37,843 nt of DNA, from assembly GCA_902793995.1 (NCBI GenBank), contig CADBFP010000019.1, positions 1 to 37,843 on the forward strand, in the 5' to 3' direction. Of the stretch, positions 16,893 to 24,476 are shown one piece after another. Position numbers and translations under genes: made by a program. The notes under the pieces were generated by a model. The model saw nothing but the letters and a program-made list of their open reading frames with translations, searched no databases and was not told the DNA's origin. Numbering within the stretch: the first letter of the stretch is position 1; each line of letters opens with the position of its first letter. Source of the DNA: an uncultured Lachnospiraceae bacterium. GTDB lineage: Bacteria; Bacillota; Clostridia; Lachnospirales; Lachnospiraceae.

Positions 16893-18403
16893 TACCGATC
16901 CCTCTTTAATGCCTGGCGGCGGCATACCCTGGCCTTTAAGATCTTGTTTTGATAAGCCATAAGGCCGCCGAAAGCCAGAGACAGAAGCAACAAAACCCCC
17001 ATTATAATCAGCAATGCCGTATTCCAGCCGCTGCCCGTGCGGGAAGGTTCCGTTTCCGTAGAACGGACCGCCGTGGTGCTGCTTGCCTGGGAAGAGGGTC
17101 TGGCCGTACTGGTGGAATCATCTTTGACTGTTGTGCCTGGCACCGGCAGCGTAGATACGTCCTGAGAGACCATCGCCGAGGGTTCCGGCTGGAGATGCGT
17201 TGGCATGGGCGCCGATTTCCGCTCTATAGTGGTTGTCAGGGGATAGGTGACCAGTGGTACATTCCCCAGGGATGCCACCGCTTTCAAGCCTTCCTCTGCA
17301 GGCACCAATTCCCGGCGCCATTCCTTTTGGATATAGTCCTTGGGAACCAGAAGCGCTGCCCCCGTCGCAGTACGGGGCTCACCGGCCCGGAAACGCAGGG
17401 TGCATTCTTCCCCGGTTTTGTCGTCCTGCACATCGGCAGAAATCAATCCATCCTGTCCGAAGGAAGGGATACTCACCAAAGAGAAATTGTCAAAGGCGTA
17501 ATCCAGGAGAGCCCGTACATCCTGATAGGCATTATGGGTGGTGTCCGCATGGAAGGTAACGCAGATAACATCCAGATTTCCATCGGAGGCATAAACCGTA
17601 CGGGTATATTCCGCCTCCTCCACCCAACCGGTTTTTCCGGCCACGATACGAGGATCATAATAATCACTGTCCGGCTGGAACACCAGATAATTATGATCAC
17701 AGGTGATGATATTGCCGTTATTGTCCGTAAAACTAAAGCTGCGGGTCCCGGAAATTTTCCGGTACAAATCGTTCTGGATGGCTCCCCACATGATCATCGC
17801 CATATCATAAGCCGTGGTCATATGCAGCAGATCATTGAGACCGTGGGGATTGTGGAAAGTGGTATTGATGGCCCCCAATTCTCTGGCCCGGGCATTCATC
17901 CGCTCGGAAAAAGCATCCAGGCTTCCGTCAATATGCTCAGCCAAAGCATATCCCACGGTATTAACCGAATTCAGACTCAAGGCGTAGACTGCTTCTTCAA
18001 TGGAAAAGGACTGACCTTCGTAGAAACGGCGGCGGGCGTCCTCCCCGCCCTCTACCAGATCCGTGACGGAGTTATGGGACAAGACCAGGGTTTCGTCCAG
18101 TTTGCACTGCTCCAGAGCAATCAGCGCTGTTATGATTTTGGTAATGCTGGCAGGATACATCCGGCGATGGATATCCTTGGCGTAAAGCATCACGCCGGAA
18201 TTCAGCTCTATCACAATGGCGGTATCGGAATTTATTTCTGGAGGGTTGGGCCGTGTATAATCCGGAGCCTCCACTATTTGATGATCTGCCCGTCCGATAA
18301 CGGTTTCCGCCTTTGCCTGCCGGCTTGCCAGGGGCAGCAGCAGCGCCATCATCAATAGCCAGCACAAAGGCTTTTTCAGCTTTTTCAGCTTTTTCAATTT
18401 CAT
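16892..18403 (-). CDS. D-alanyl-D-alanine carboxypeptidase (DacF-type)
   Basis: A low-molecular-weight penicillin-binding protein that trims the terminal D-Ala from peptidoglycan stem peptides. The 503-residue protein has a signal peptide (1-32), then a serine peptidase S11 domain with SITK (Ser86, Lys89), SVN (146-148) and KTG (257-259). A Ser/Thr/Pro-rich linker follows (about 400-460) and a single C-terminal membrane helix with a basic tail, so it is membrane-anchored facing outward. The N-terminus encodes three LKK units from an exact nine-base tandem repeat. The ATG at 18403 is preferred over the GTG two codons earlier because GAGGTGG would be too close to the GTG. Confidence 0.92.
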   Translation of the reverse strand: MKLKKLKKLKKPLCWLLMMALLLPLASRQAKAETVIGRADHQIVEAPDYTRPNPPEINSDTAIVIELNSGVMLYAKDIHRRMYPASITKIITALIALEQCKLDETLVLSHNSVTDLVEGGEDARRRFYEGQSFSIEEAVYALSLNSVNTVGYALAEHIDGSLDAFSERMNARARELGAINTTFHNPHGLNDLLHMTTAYDMAMIMWGAIQNDLYRKISGTRSFSFTDNNGNIITCDHNYLVFQPDSDYYDPRIVAGKTGWVEEAEYTRTVYASDGNLDVICVTFHADTTHNAYQDVRALLDYAFDNFSLVSIPSFGQDGLISADVQDDKTGEECTLRFRAGEPRTATGAALLVPKDYIQKEWRRELVPAEEGLKAVASLGNVPLVTYPLTTTIERKSAPMPTHLQPEPSAMVSQDVSTLPVPGTTVKDDSTSTARPSSQASSTTAVRSTETEPSRTGSGWNTALLIIMGVLLLLSLAFGGLMAYQNKILKARVCRRQALKRDR

Positions 18404-18416
18404 ATCCACCTCAAAA

Positions 18417-19244
18417 TTACAGATACCGGATCAAAGCTTCCGCTTCCCGGCCGGGATAAGCTTCCAATCTTCCTTCATCCCCGTAAGCACCGATGGCCGG
18501 ATCCAGGGGCAGGCGCAGCGCCAAAGGCAAATGATGGGCCGCCGCCCACTCTGCCGTAGCGCTTTTCCCGAATACAGGGATTTCCTTCCCGCATTCCGGG
18601 CAGCTCAAATAGCTGTAGTTTTCCACCACGGCCAAAACGGGAATCTGCATCATCTCCGCCATATGCCAGGCCTTTTCCACCACCATGCCCACCAGGCGCT
18701 GGGGGGATGTTACCAGTATTATGCCATCCAAAGGGAGGGACTGGAAAACCGTCAGGGGAACATCGCCGGTGCCGGGGGGCATATCCACCAGCAGGTAATC
18801 CAGCTCGCCCCATACCACATTAGTCCAGAACTGCTTAATCACGGAAGCCAGCACCGGCCCTCGCCAGATAACCGGGGCACTGGTATCCTCCAAAAGCAGG
18901 TTGACGGAAATCAATTTGATGCCGGTCACGGTTTCCACCGGGAGCATGTCCTCCCCCAGGGCACCGGGCACTTCCTTTACGCCGAACAAATGGGGAATGG
19001 AAGGACCGGTCACATCCGCATCCAGAATCCCCACTTTATATCCCTGTCTGGACAGGGCCACCGCCAGCAGACCGGTGACGCTGGATTTCCCCACGCCGCC
19101 CTTTCCGCTGACTATGCCGATGACCTTCTTGATATTGCTCTTCTCATTCATAGGCGCCGCAAAATCATCCGCCGCTCCCTGCCGGGAGGGACAGCCTTCG
19201 CAGCTTTCCTGGGTACAGCCTGTATTGTTGCAATCTCTGGCCAT
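18417..19244 (-). CDS. mrp: Mrp/NBP35-family Fe-S cluster carrier ATPase
   Basis: A cytoplasmic P-loop ATPase that assembles or delivers iron-sulfur clusters. The 275-residue product has a cysteine-rich N-terminus (Cys5, Cys10, Cys15, Cys18) common in clostridial members, a deviant Walker A GKGGVGKS (47-54), the family stretches DADVTGPSIPH and DMPPGTGDVPLT, and a CPEC pair (Cys215, Cys218) that binds a bridging cluster in the dimer. The ATG at 19244 follows AAGGAGG at ideal distance; an upstream in-frame start would run through the promoter and a dispersed repeat. The gene lies 13 bases before the carboxypeptidase, so mrp-dac-dut form an operon. Confidence 0.95.
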   Translation of the reverse strand: MARDCNNTGCTQESCEGCPSRQGAADDFAAPMNEKSNIKKVIGIVSGKGGVGKSSVTGLLAVALSRQGYKVGILDADVTGPSIPHLFGVKEVPGALGEDMLPVETVTGIKLISVNLLLEDTSAPVIWRGPVLASVIKQFWTNVVWGELDYLLVDMPPGTGDVPLTVFQSLPLDGIILVTSPQRLVGMVVEKAWHMAEMMQIPVLAVVENYSYLSCPECGKEIPVFGKSATAEWAAAHHLPLALRLPLDPAIGAYGDEGRLEAYPGREAEALIRYL

Positions 19245-19274
19245 TTCTTGCCTCCTTATAAAAACACGACAAAT

Positions 19275-19303
19275 ACTATACCACAATCTCCCCCGCTTGT
19301 CAC
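19275..19303 (-). promoter_or_regulatory. promoter of the mrp-dac-dut operon
   Basis: Minus-strand -35 GTGACA (complement 19298-19303), a 17-base spacer and -10 TATAGT (complement 19275-19280), about 30 bases before the mrp ATG. Confidence 0.65.
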
Positions 19304-19311
19304 GATTTTTT

Positions 19312-19343
19312 GTGGGACAGGGGGACGGTTCTTTCTGTCCCAC
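19312..19343. repeat. dispersed repeat, GGGGACGGTTCTT type, with inverted ends
   Basis: Nine-base inverted arms GTGGGACAG (19312-19320) and CTGTCCCAC (19335-19343) enclose GGGGACGGTTCTTT. The core GGGACGGTTCTT recurs in opposite orientation twice at 36732-36790 in this window. It fills the space between mrp and the next gene. Confidence 0.65.
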
Positions 19344-19413
19344 TTTCTGTTTGCCTCTTATCAGACACAGGCGCTTTTATTAGGTGACGAAATAATTGCC
19401 GATACCGACAAAA

Positions 19414-20475
19414 CTATTCAGCGTTGATAATCAATTCTGAAAAAATCGCGGCGTGATCCGAGCTGTCCATTTTTCTGGTTTCCACACTCTTTACGGAACA
19501 AGTATCCGGGAGCAAAATATGATCAATGGACGAGCGGAAGACGGCCGGCAGTTTAGCAGGCCATGTGCCTCTCTGGAATGGGGAAAGCGTTTCGAGAGCA
19601 TCGTAATGTGTTGTAATGGTATTCAGAGGGCCATGACGCATGGTCGCATTAAAATCCCCTGCGATAATGGCGCTTTTATGAACGCTTGCCATGTCCGCTA
19701 TCAGGTTTATATCCCATTTCCAAAGGCTCATGCTGGTCCATATGCCGGGTATCGGAGGCGATGTATGAAGGCCGATTATATCCGGTATCCCCTCTGTTGC
19801 GGAATGCAAATACAGCGTTCCGAACACGGTCATAACCCCATCTTCCTCCATCGGCTCGTAGGTAGCAAAATCCCTTTTTACGATAATGGTAACAGGTGCG
19901 ATCCTGCCGGCAAAAAGGCGGGATGCGAACACATCGTAAGCGTCTGCCTTGATGCCTGCTTCGGCAAATATATCTTCCACCCGCTGCCTGACATCCTCCC
20001 CCTTGACATAAGCGCCAAATTCAGGAAGCACAGCAATATCAGCATCAAAGTCAAGAAAGATCGCTTTGGCACTATGCCGGTCAAACTGATCCAGGGCATT
20101 CCACGCAACAAACCTGCATGCTCTTCCGCTATGACCAGCTGCCGCGGGCCGTTTTGCATTGCCACCGAATAAAGCGAAGGCTGTAAAAGCAATCAAAAGG
20201 GCCGTGCAGAGGCAGACAGCCCACCGCGACGGTTTATGCCCCCGGGCAAAGCGCCAGGCCAATATAGCGATTATGACAAGAAAGAAGCATGCCCCGGCCA
20301 TACCGAACAGTATGGGAAACGCATAAAAATGTACAAAGCCAAACAGGGTTGAGAGGCTGATATTAAGTGCCGTTTTGCTTCCGAAACAATGGATGAAAAT
20401 GGATAATACAAGAAGAATGCCTGCGAATACAAATAGGATAAAGCCAATATGGCTCTTGGGGGTTTTTTTCTCCAT
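19414..20475 (-). CDS. membrane-anchored endonuclease/exonuclease/phosphatase-fold protein
   Basis: A 353-residue protein with three N-terminal membrane helices (about 11-30, 47-75 and 86-105) and an outward-facing domain of the endonuclease/exonuclease/phosphatase superfamily (Mg-dependent phosphodiesterases and phosphatases). Family motifs are AWNAL (Asn126), LPEFG (Glu152), LHTSPP, GDFNA (Asp274, Asn276), SSIDHIL and the C-terminal SSDHAAI (Asp340, His341). The metal and catalytic residues are therefore intact. GGAGG precedes the ATG. The substrate is unknown; extracellular phosphodiester or phosphoinositol-like targets are possible for this fold. It appears somewhat AT-richer than its neighbours and stands alone between long intergenic spaces. 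Confidence 0.85.
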   Translation of the reverse strand: MEKKTPKSHIGFILFVFAGILLVLSIFIHCFGSKTALNISLSTLFGFVHFYAFPILFGMAGACFFLVIIAILAWRFARGHKPSRWAVCLCTALLIAFTAFALFGGNAKRPAAAGHSGRACRFVAWNALDQFDRHSAKAIFLDFDADIAVLPEFGAYVKGEDVRQRVEDIFAEAGIKADAYDVFASRLFAGRIAPVTIIVKRDFATYEPMEEDGVMTVFGTLYLHSATEGIPDIIGLHTSPPIPGIWTSMSLWKWDINLIADMASVHKSAIIAGDFNATMRHGPLNTITTHYDALETLSPFQRGTWPAKLPAVFRSSIDHILLPDTCSVKSVETRKMDSSDHAAIFSELIINAE

Positions 20476-20895
20476 GGTACCTCCGGTGGGTTTTCTTGCT
20501 TACTTGTATTTTTCTTGATGATATCATATTCTGCCGGGTCTATGCCATATTTTAGTATAAATTAATTATCTTGCTCCTATTATGCTTGTGAGGGAAATTA
20601 TATTCTGAAACCGCAGGTCGATGATTATCAGTCTATGCCGGAATCCGAGCATCTGGTATTATGGCAGGGAAGGCTAATGCGGCAGCCGGAGTCGGGGAAG
20701 TGATGGTGAAGTTCGCCAGGTAGAAAAAGGCCATTCCAGCCCCCAACCCTTTAAAAAAGTACAAAACAACTGGCTGTAACCCTTTAAAAAAACACAAAAG
20801 AAAGGTTGTCACTGCGTATTCTTGCATCCTTACAGCATTGGATCAAAGAATGGGCCACAGCAGTGCGGCCCATTCAATTAAACTCGGCAGTATTT
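20476..20895. other. intergenic region with a tandem ~22-bp repeat
   Basis: 420 bases without a convincing gene. 20500-20620 is AT-rich and probably holds the promoter of the endonuclease-fold gene, but no box pair stands out. 20745-20767 and 20778-20799 are two near-identical copies of AACCCTTTAAAAAA followed by ACAAAA. The 64-codon reading frame across them on the minus strand has its start only one base from the only purine-rich site and repeats FFKGL because of the DNA repeat, so it is not called a gene. Confidence 0.5.
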
Positions 20896-21537
20896 TTATT
20901 TGCCGAATTTATATGAAATATCTGCATCAGGAAGTCCATAGATAAACCCATTATCATGCCGAAAAGGGATATAAAACAGGGTATATAGGACTGTATGGGA
21001 CTTCTTTTCGTTGTCTCGTATGCGGGCCAGTCTGCTAGCGGCGGAATCCAATGCTTTTGTTTGTAACGAAACCTCTACAGTCTCATTGCGGACAAGGATC
21101 CTTCCTGCTTCTTCAAATCCCATAGCTTTGTGAAATCCCAGACTTCGCTCATTATATGGAATAGTCTCAATGGCGGCTGCCAGAACAGGGACCTGATCCT
21201 CCAATGCTTTCTGCACCGCCTTTTCGTACAGCAAGCGTCCGATCCCCTGTCCCCGGAAAGTCTCGTGGGTCACCAGACGGTCAATATACAAAAAACTGGA
21301 ATAGCGCTCATTAAACCACTGGTACACCTTAAGCTGGCATACCTGGTTATTCTCCCGCAGGGCAATCATAAAGGCCACAGGCTGTCCGTCCACCTCCGCC
21401 AGCAGAAACATAGGGGCACTGTCTGCCAGGGCAGAAAGCAGCTCCTCATCCAAAGGCGTCAGCCATATTTCATTCTCCCGGTTCAAATCCAGAATCCAGG
21501 GAAAATCCTCCTTTTCGGCATGTCTGATAGTGATCAT
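20896..21537 (-). CDS. GNAT-family N-acetyltransferase
   Basis: A 213-residue protein whose first 160 residues form a GNAT domain, transferring an acetyl group from acetyl-CoA to an amine; the acceptor is unknown. The acetyl-CoA pyrophosphate-binding motif A is RGQGIGRLLYEKAV (Arg95 to Gly100 give the R-x-x-G-x-G signature), preceded by the LYIDRLVT strand, and the late YNERSLGFHKAMGFEEAGR stretch is motif B. About 50 residues at the C-terminus are extra. The ATG overlaps the HD gene stop by four bases; this is the last gene of the Nudix-HD-GNAT operon. Confidence 0.88.
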   Translation of the reverse strand: MITIRHAEKEDFPWILDLNRENEIWLTPLDEELLSALADSAPMFLLAEVDGQPVAFMIALRENNQVCQLKVYQWFNERYSSFLYIDRLVTHETFRGQGIGRLLYEKAVQKALEDQVPVLAAAIETIPYNERSLGFHKAMGFEEAGRILVRNETVEVSLQTKALDSAASRLARIRDNEKKSHTVLYTLFYIPFRHDNGFIYGLPDADISYKFGK

Positions 21538-22190
21538 ACAGGCAGGACCTCTTTACTGCATTCCAACTGGTTGAGCAACTTTTGGAAAAAGAGAATGTAA
21601 AAGGAGAGGCGCTCCTGCCAGAGTTCCTCCGCCGCCTTGGTTCCCAGTGGCATGGTCTTTAGTTGATGAAGTCTTTCCAGACGATTCTTTACAAATTCCA
21701 GTTTTTCCTCATAGCTCTTTTCAAGAAATCCTTCATGATGGAGGCTTTCATGAATGCGGTAGGCATCGAAACGGTCTATGTTATCCGCATCACCCACGGA
21801 TAATGCAAAGGGCGTTCTTTCTCCGGGGAAATCCGCCTCATCATCCACATGGATGGCAATCCCATAGCAGATATCCTGGATACGATCCTCCGGCAATCCC
21901 AGATCTTTCAAAAAGGGACGGGCGATCTGAGCTGCCCGCCGGCCGTGATCCTTCCAGCCGTTTTCACCAAATTCCTCGCAGTAAGAAATATCGTGCAACA
22001 GGCAAGCTATGACCATCTCGGTCTCATCAAACCCTTCCTGCCGGGCGATTTGCCGCCCGATATTGGCCACCCGGTAGCTGTGCTCCAGGCGGTAGGCCTT
22101 TCCCTCCGGATGGGTGTTCAGATAGACGGAGGCATCAAAAGACGCTTTCAGAAACAGTTCCGTTTTTTGGATATGGTGATTGTTCAACAT
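21534..22190 (-). CDS. HD-domain hydrolase
   Basis: A 218-residue metal-dependent phosphohydrolase of the HD superfamily. The metal ligands are in order: His37 (LEHSYRVA), His66-Asp67 (LLHDISY), His82 (KDHGRRAA) and Asp134 (GDADNIDR). Such proteins often act on nucleotides; the substrate here is unknown. The start chosen is the ATG at 22190, with GAGGA seven bases upstream; an ATG eight codons earlier overlaps the Nudix gene and lacks a good site. Grouping with a Nudix hydrolase suggests nucleotide clean-up, but this is inference. Confidence 0.87.
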   Translation of the reverse strand: MLNNHHIQKTELFLKASFDASVYLNTHPEGKAYRLEHSYRVANIGRQIARQEGFDETEMVIACLLHDISYCEEFGENGWKDHGRRAAQIARPFLKDLGLPEDRIQDICYGIAIHVDDEADFPGERTPFALSVGDADNIDRFDAYRIHESLHHEGFLEKSYEEKLEFVKNRLERLHQLKTMPLGTKAAEELWQERLSFYILFFQKLLNQLECSKEVLPV

Positions 22191-22206
22191 GGTTCGTTCC
22201 TCGTTA

Positions 22207-22725
22207 TCATTCATATTCCGTTCGTATGGTGAAACTATCGGGGAGATGGAAAATCTCCTTTTTCAGGAATAAAGGATAAAAATACTCTTTCTCCAGTTGT
22301 TCCAAAGGCATCCATACAAAACGATGAGTGTGATGGCGCTCCTTAAGCGTAAATTGCTCTCCCATTTTAAAAAGACCTGTCCCTTCCCCGGACAGCAGGA
22401 AGTAGAGACAAAGCTCGTGATACTGCAGCTTATCCACATCTTCCGTGAAGAAGGCCTGATTCAGCCACAGAGGGCGAATGATCTCAGGGGTGATATTCAA
22501 TTCCTCGGAGTATTCCCGAAGGATGGCCTGCTCCGCCGTTTCTCCCATTTTGACCCGCCCGCCGGGTAGATAATAGTAGGGGGAACGCTCGTCCTGCATG
22601 GCTAAGATCTTTCCCTCGTGCAGAATGATTCCGCACACCCGGTAGTTGAATTTGTGGTCCCCTTCTTGAAAACTGATGTTTTTCCGACTCATTTCCAGCA
22701 TTTCGTTTAAGGTGAAATCATCCAT
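22207..22725 (-). CDS. Nudix hydrolase
   Basis: Hydrolyses a nucleoside diphosphate linked to another moiety; the substrate is not predictable. In the 172-residue product the Nudix box reads GGRVKMGE then seven residues then REYSEELNI (about 55-78), with Asn in place of the usual final glycine. The core glutamates (REYSEE) are intact. The start is the ATG at 22725 behind GGAGG; upstream in-frame codons lie inside the promoter. It heads an operon with the HD and GNAT genes. Confidence 0.92.
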   Translation of the reverse strand: MDDFTLNEMLEMSRKNISFQEGDHKFNYRVCGIILHEGKILAMQDERSPYYYLPGGRVKMGETAEQAILREYSEELNITPEIIRPLWLNQAFFTEDVDKLQYHELCLYFLLSGEGTGLFKMGEQFTLKERHHTHRFVWMPLEQLEKEYFYPLFLKKEIFHLPDSFTIRTEYE

Positions 22726-22751
22726 AGCGGCACCTCCAAAAAGTAAAAGGA

Positions 22752-22780
22752 AGTATAACATGAAAGAAAAGTGCAAACAA
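22752..22780 (-). promoter_or_regulatory. promoter of the Nudix-HD-GNAT operon
   Basis: Minus-strand -35 TTGTTT (complement 22775-22780), 17-base spacer, -10 TATACT (complement 22752-22757), about 27 bases before the Nudix ATG. Confidence 0.6.
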
Positions 22781-22927
22781 GATAAGATTGCCCGGATTTA
22801 AAGCCGAAAAGCTGAATGATGTTCTGACACAATGATATTTGAAGGTCTGAAAAAACTGTGCACACCAAAGGCGAAACAACTGAGAGCCTGGATATGAGAC
22901 TATATCTACACATCCGGGCCATCGGCC

Positions 22928-22984
22928 TCGCGCAGCGGGAGGGATTCGAACCCCCGTGCGGCCCACCGCAAACTGATTTCGAGT
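22928..22984 (-). other. attachment site: displaced 3' part of tRNA-Ser(CGA)
   Basis: 57 bases match 34978-35034, which is the intact tRNA-Ser(CGA) from the anticodon loop to three bases past the discriminator. The only differences are four adjacent bases in the variable-arm loop (22962-22965 against 35012-35015), which leave the GCGG/CCGC stem intact. Upstream of the anticodon loop similarity stops abruptly, so this is not a working tRNA. Same orientation as the intact gene and 12,050 bases away, as expected for an island inserted in the 3' half of a tRNA gene. Confidence 0.85.
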
Positions 22985-23257
22985 GTTGTCTATCATTGGC
23001 AGATACGCGGTTGGAGCAGGTCGTTACGGGCAGCCTCGTCAAATGCCGGAAACCCAGACGCCGCAAGGGCTTGCGGATATTCCGGCCCGTATCGGCCAGA
23101 GGCGATTCGAACCGTCCCAAAGTTCAAATAAAACCGCGTTCTTGCGTAAAAAGCCGCCGTTCTTGCGCGTTTGCAAGAAGTCAGGCAAGAAAACAGAGAC
23201 ACCGACAGCACCGATGAAGCACCCTTTCGGACCGTAAAAACGGAAAGGAGCTTCGTC
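22985..23257 (+). other. leader region of the helix-turn-helix gene
   Basis: Non-coding region inside the left end of the island. It contains a small perfect hairpin, CCGCAAG-GG-CTTGCGG (23061-23076), a repeated GTTCTTGCG, and a possible hairpin just before the start codon in which CCTTT (23223-23227) and CCGT (23232-23235) pair with ACGG (23240-23243) and AAAGG (23244-23248); the latter is part of the ribosome binding site. No clear promoter boxes were found. Confidence 0.4.
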
Positions 23258-23812
23258 ATGACATACGATGCAAGGGAACTCGCCCAATACCCGGATATCA
23301 TGAACAAGGAGCAGCTGCGCAAGGTCTGCCATATCAGCAAGCGGACGGCCCACTATCTGCTGCAGTTCAATCTGATCCCCCACGTCTGCACCGGGAAGAA
23401 AACCCGCTGCTACGCCATCAAGAAAAAAGACGTCATCGACTTTATGATCAACCGGGAGGTCAACCCCAGCCGATATATCGTGCCCACCAGCTGGTACAAA
23501 TACAGAAATGAGGAAGTGAAGCCCTACAAGATCCGCATTCAGCCGCCTCTCCCCAACGATCCGCAGAAGACGCGGCGCTACTATGAAAGCAAGCTCGCCT
23601 CCTCCCCGGACGTGATCGACGTGGCCGCCGTCGTGGATTTCACCGGCTACAATCGCCACACGGTCTGCGAGTGGATCCGCTTCGGCAAGCTCCGCGCCCT
23701 GGCGCTGCAGCACAAGTACATGATCCCCAAGTGCTATCTGATCGACCGGCTCTCCACGGAGGAGCACAACGCGACCCTCCGCAAGTTCCGCCGCCATATC
23801 GACCGGCTCTGA
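23258..23812 (+). CDS. excisionase-like double helix-turn-helix DNA-binding protein
   Basis: A 184-residue protein, the only intact plus-strand gene of the island. It has two helix-turn-helix segments of the MerR/excisionase (HTH_17) kind: MNKEQLRKVCHISKRTAHYL (about residues 15-34) and VVDFTGYNRHTVCEWIRFGK (about 126-145), each followed by a stretch resembling the wing (KKTRCYAIKKKDV; HKYMIPKCYLIDRL). Proteins of this layout are common next to integrases in clostridial mobile elements and probably control excision or transfer. The ATG at 23258 has AAAGGAG upstream; a possible hairpin covers that site. No integrase follows it, which suggests element decay. Confidence 0.75.
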   Translation: MTYDARELAQYPDIMNKEQLRKVCHISKRTAHYLLQFNLIPHVCTGKKTRCYAIKKKDVIDFMINREVNPSRYIVPTSWYKYRNEEVKPYKIRIQPPLPNDPQKTRRYYESKLASSPDVIDVAAVVDFTGYNRHTVCEWIRFGKLRALALQHKYMIPKCYLIDRLSTEEHNATLRKFRRHIDRL

Positions 23813-23838
23813 GAGCTGCAGAAATGGAGTGACGGGCA

Positions 23839-23904
23839 ATGAGCATCTGCGCCGAATTCATGGGCGAACGCAAACTGGACACTTTCATCGCTGACCTCAT
23901 CTGA
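23839..23904 (+). pseudogene. possible truncated reading frame behind the helix-turn-helix gene
   Basis: A 21-codon frame beginning ATG AGC ATC with GGAGTGACGGGC in front of it, 26 bases after the helix-turn-helix gene. It stops just before a pair of direct repeats (23939-23983) and could be the surviving start of a gene cut off by a later insertion. The evidence is weak: only position and a passable ribosome binding site. Confidence 0.25.
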
Positions 23905-24311
23905 TAGCCTCTTGGAGGAATAGGATCAGCCAAGAAATTTGAAAAGTGTGTTTTTGCGCCATGCATTCCCATTGAAAAGTGTGATTTCCCGCTTCTGCGA
24001 CTGAAAATTCGCTGAATATTCACCGAAAATTCGCTTTATTCGCTCGTAGAGGGTGAATAAAGTGAATTATGTGAATCAGATAGCCTGACACCCACATTAT
24101 ATCAAAATCATATTTTAATAGCCATGAAACGTCAAACCTGATAAAATCAAATTTCGCATATTCGCAATAGAAGTCAAACGCTGCGCTATTACCGAGAAAC
24201 TCCTGGAAGTCCTTTGTTTTGAGAACATTCAACAATAATCAAACAAGGCCTTGAAAATAGGCACATTCGCAGGTTATCAGCACCGATATTACTACCGATT
24301 TACTACTTTTG
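23905..24311. other. intergenic stretch with short direct repeats
   Basis: About 400 bases, AT-rich, without a supportable gene. TTGAAAAGTGTG occurs at 23939-23950 and again at 23972-23983, exactly 33 bases apart, recalling the multiple terminal repeats of IS21-family ends. Further on, GAAAATTCGCT occurs twice near 24002 and 24025. The 71-codon minus-strand frame at 24020-24235 begins with TTG and has no ribosome binding site. Confidence 0.4.
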
Positions 24312-24476
24312 ATTAACGGATTGAACCCTGATATGACACCTATTGAGAATCTGTGGATAAAACGAAAGGCACATTATGCGACAGCAAAAGAGCGCCCCTG
24401 CCTCTCGCAAACAGTTTTATGGCTGGAAATAAAGAATTTACCCCATAATATCCCCCTGTTTACGTATCAAATATAG
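24312..24476 (+). pseudogene. relic of a DDE transposase C-terminus (IS630-like)
   Basis: In plus frame the sequence reads LNPDMTPIENLW and continues for about 40 codons to a stop. This matches the C-terminal DDE_3 signature (SPDLNPIENLW-like), which carries the last catalytic acid of IS630/Tc1-type transposases. Nothing recognisable of the rest of the transposase precedes it and the frame is interrupted by a stop at 24258. It overlaps the 3' end of the DUF3800 gene by 17 bases on the opposite strand. Confidence 0.5.

Noticed and set aside
20633-20827. 64-codon minus-strand frame repeating FFKGL
   Set aside because: The repetition comes from a DNA repeat, the only purine-rich site is one base from the ATG, and no family is recognisable.
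23094-23120. GGTTCGAATC-like bases suggesting a second tRNA T arm
   Set aside because: The flanking bases do not pair as a T stem and no other tRNA arm is found.
24020-24235. 71-codon minus-strand frame in the island
   Set aside because: Starts with TTG, has no ribosome binding site, and lies in AT-rich, repeat-containing DNA.
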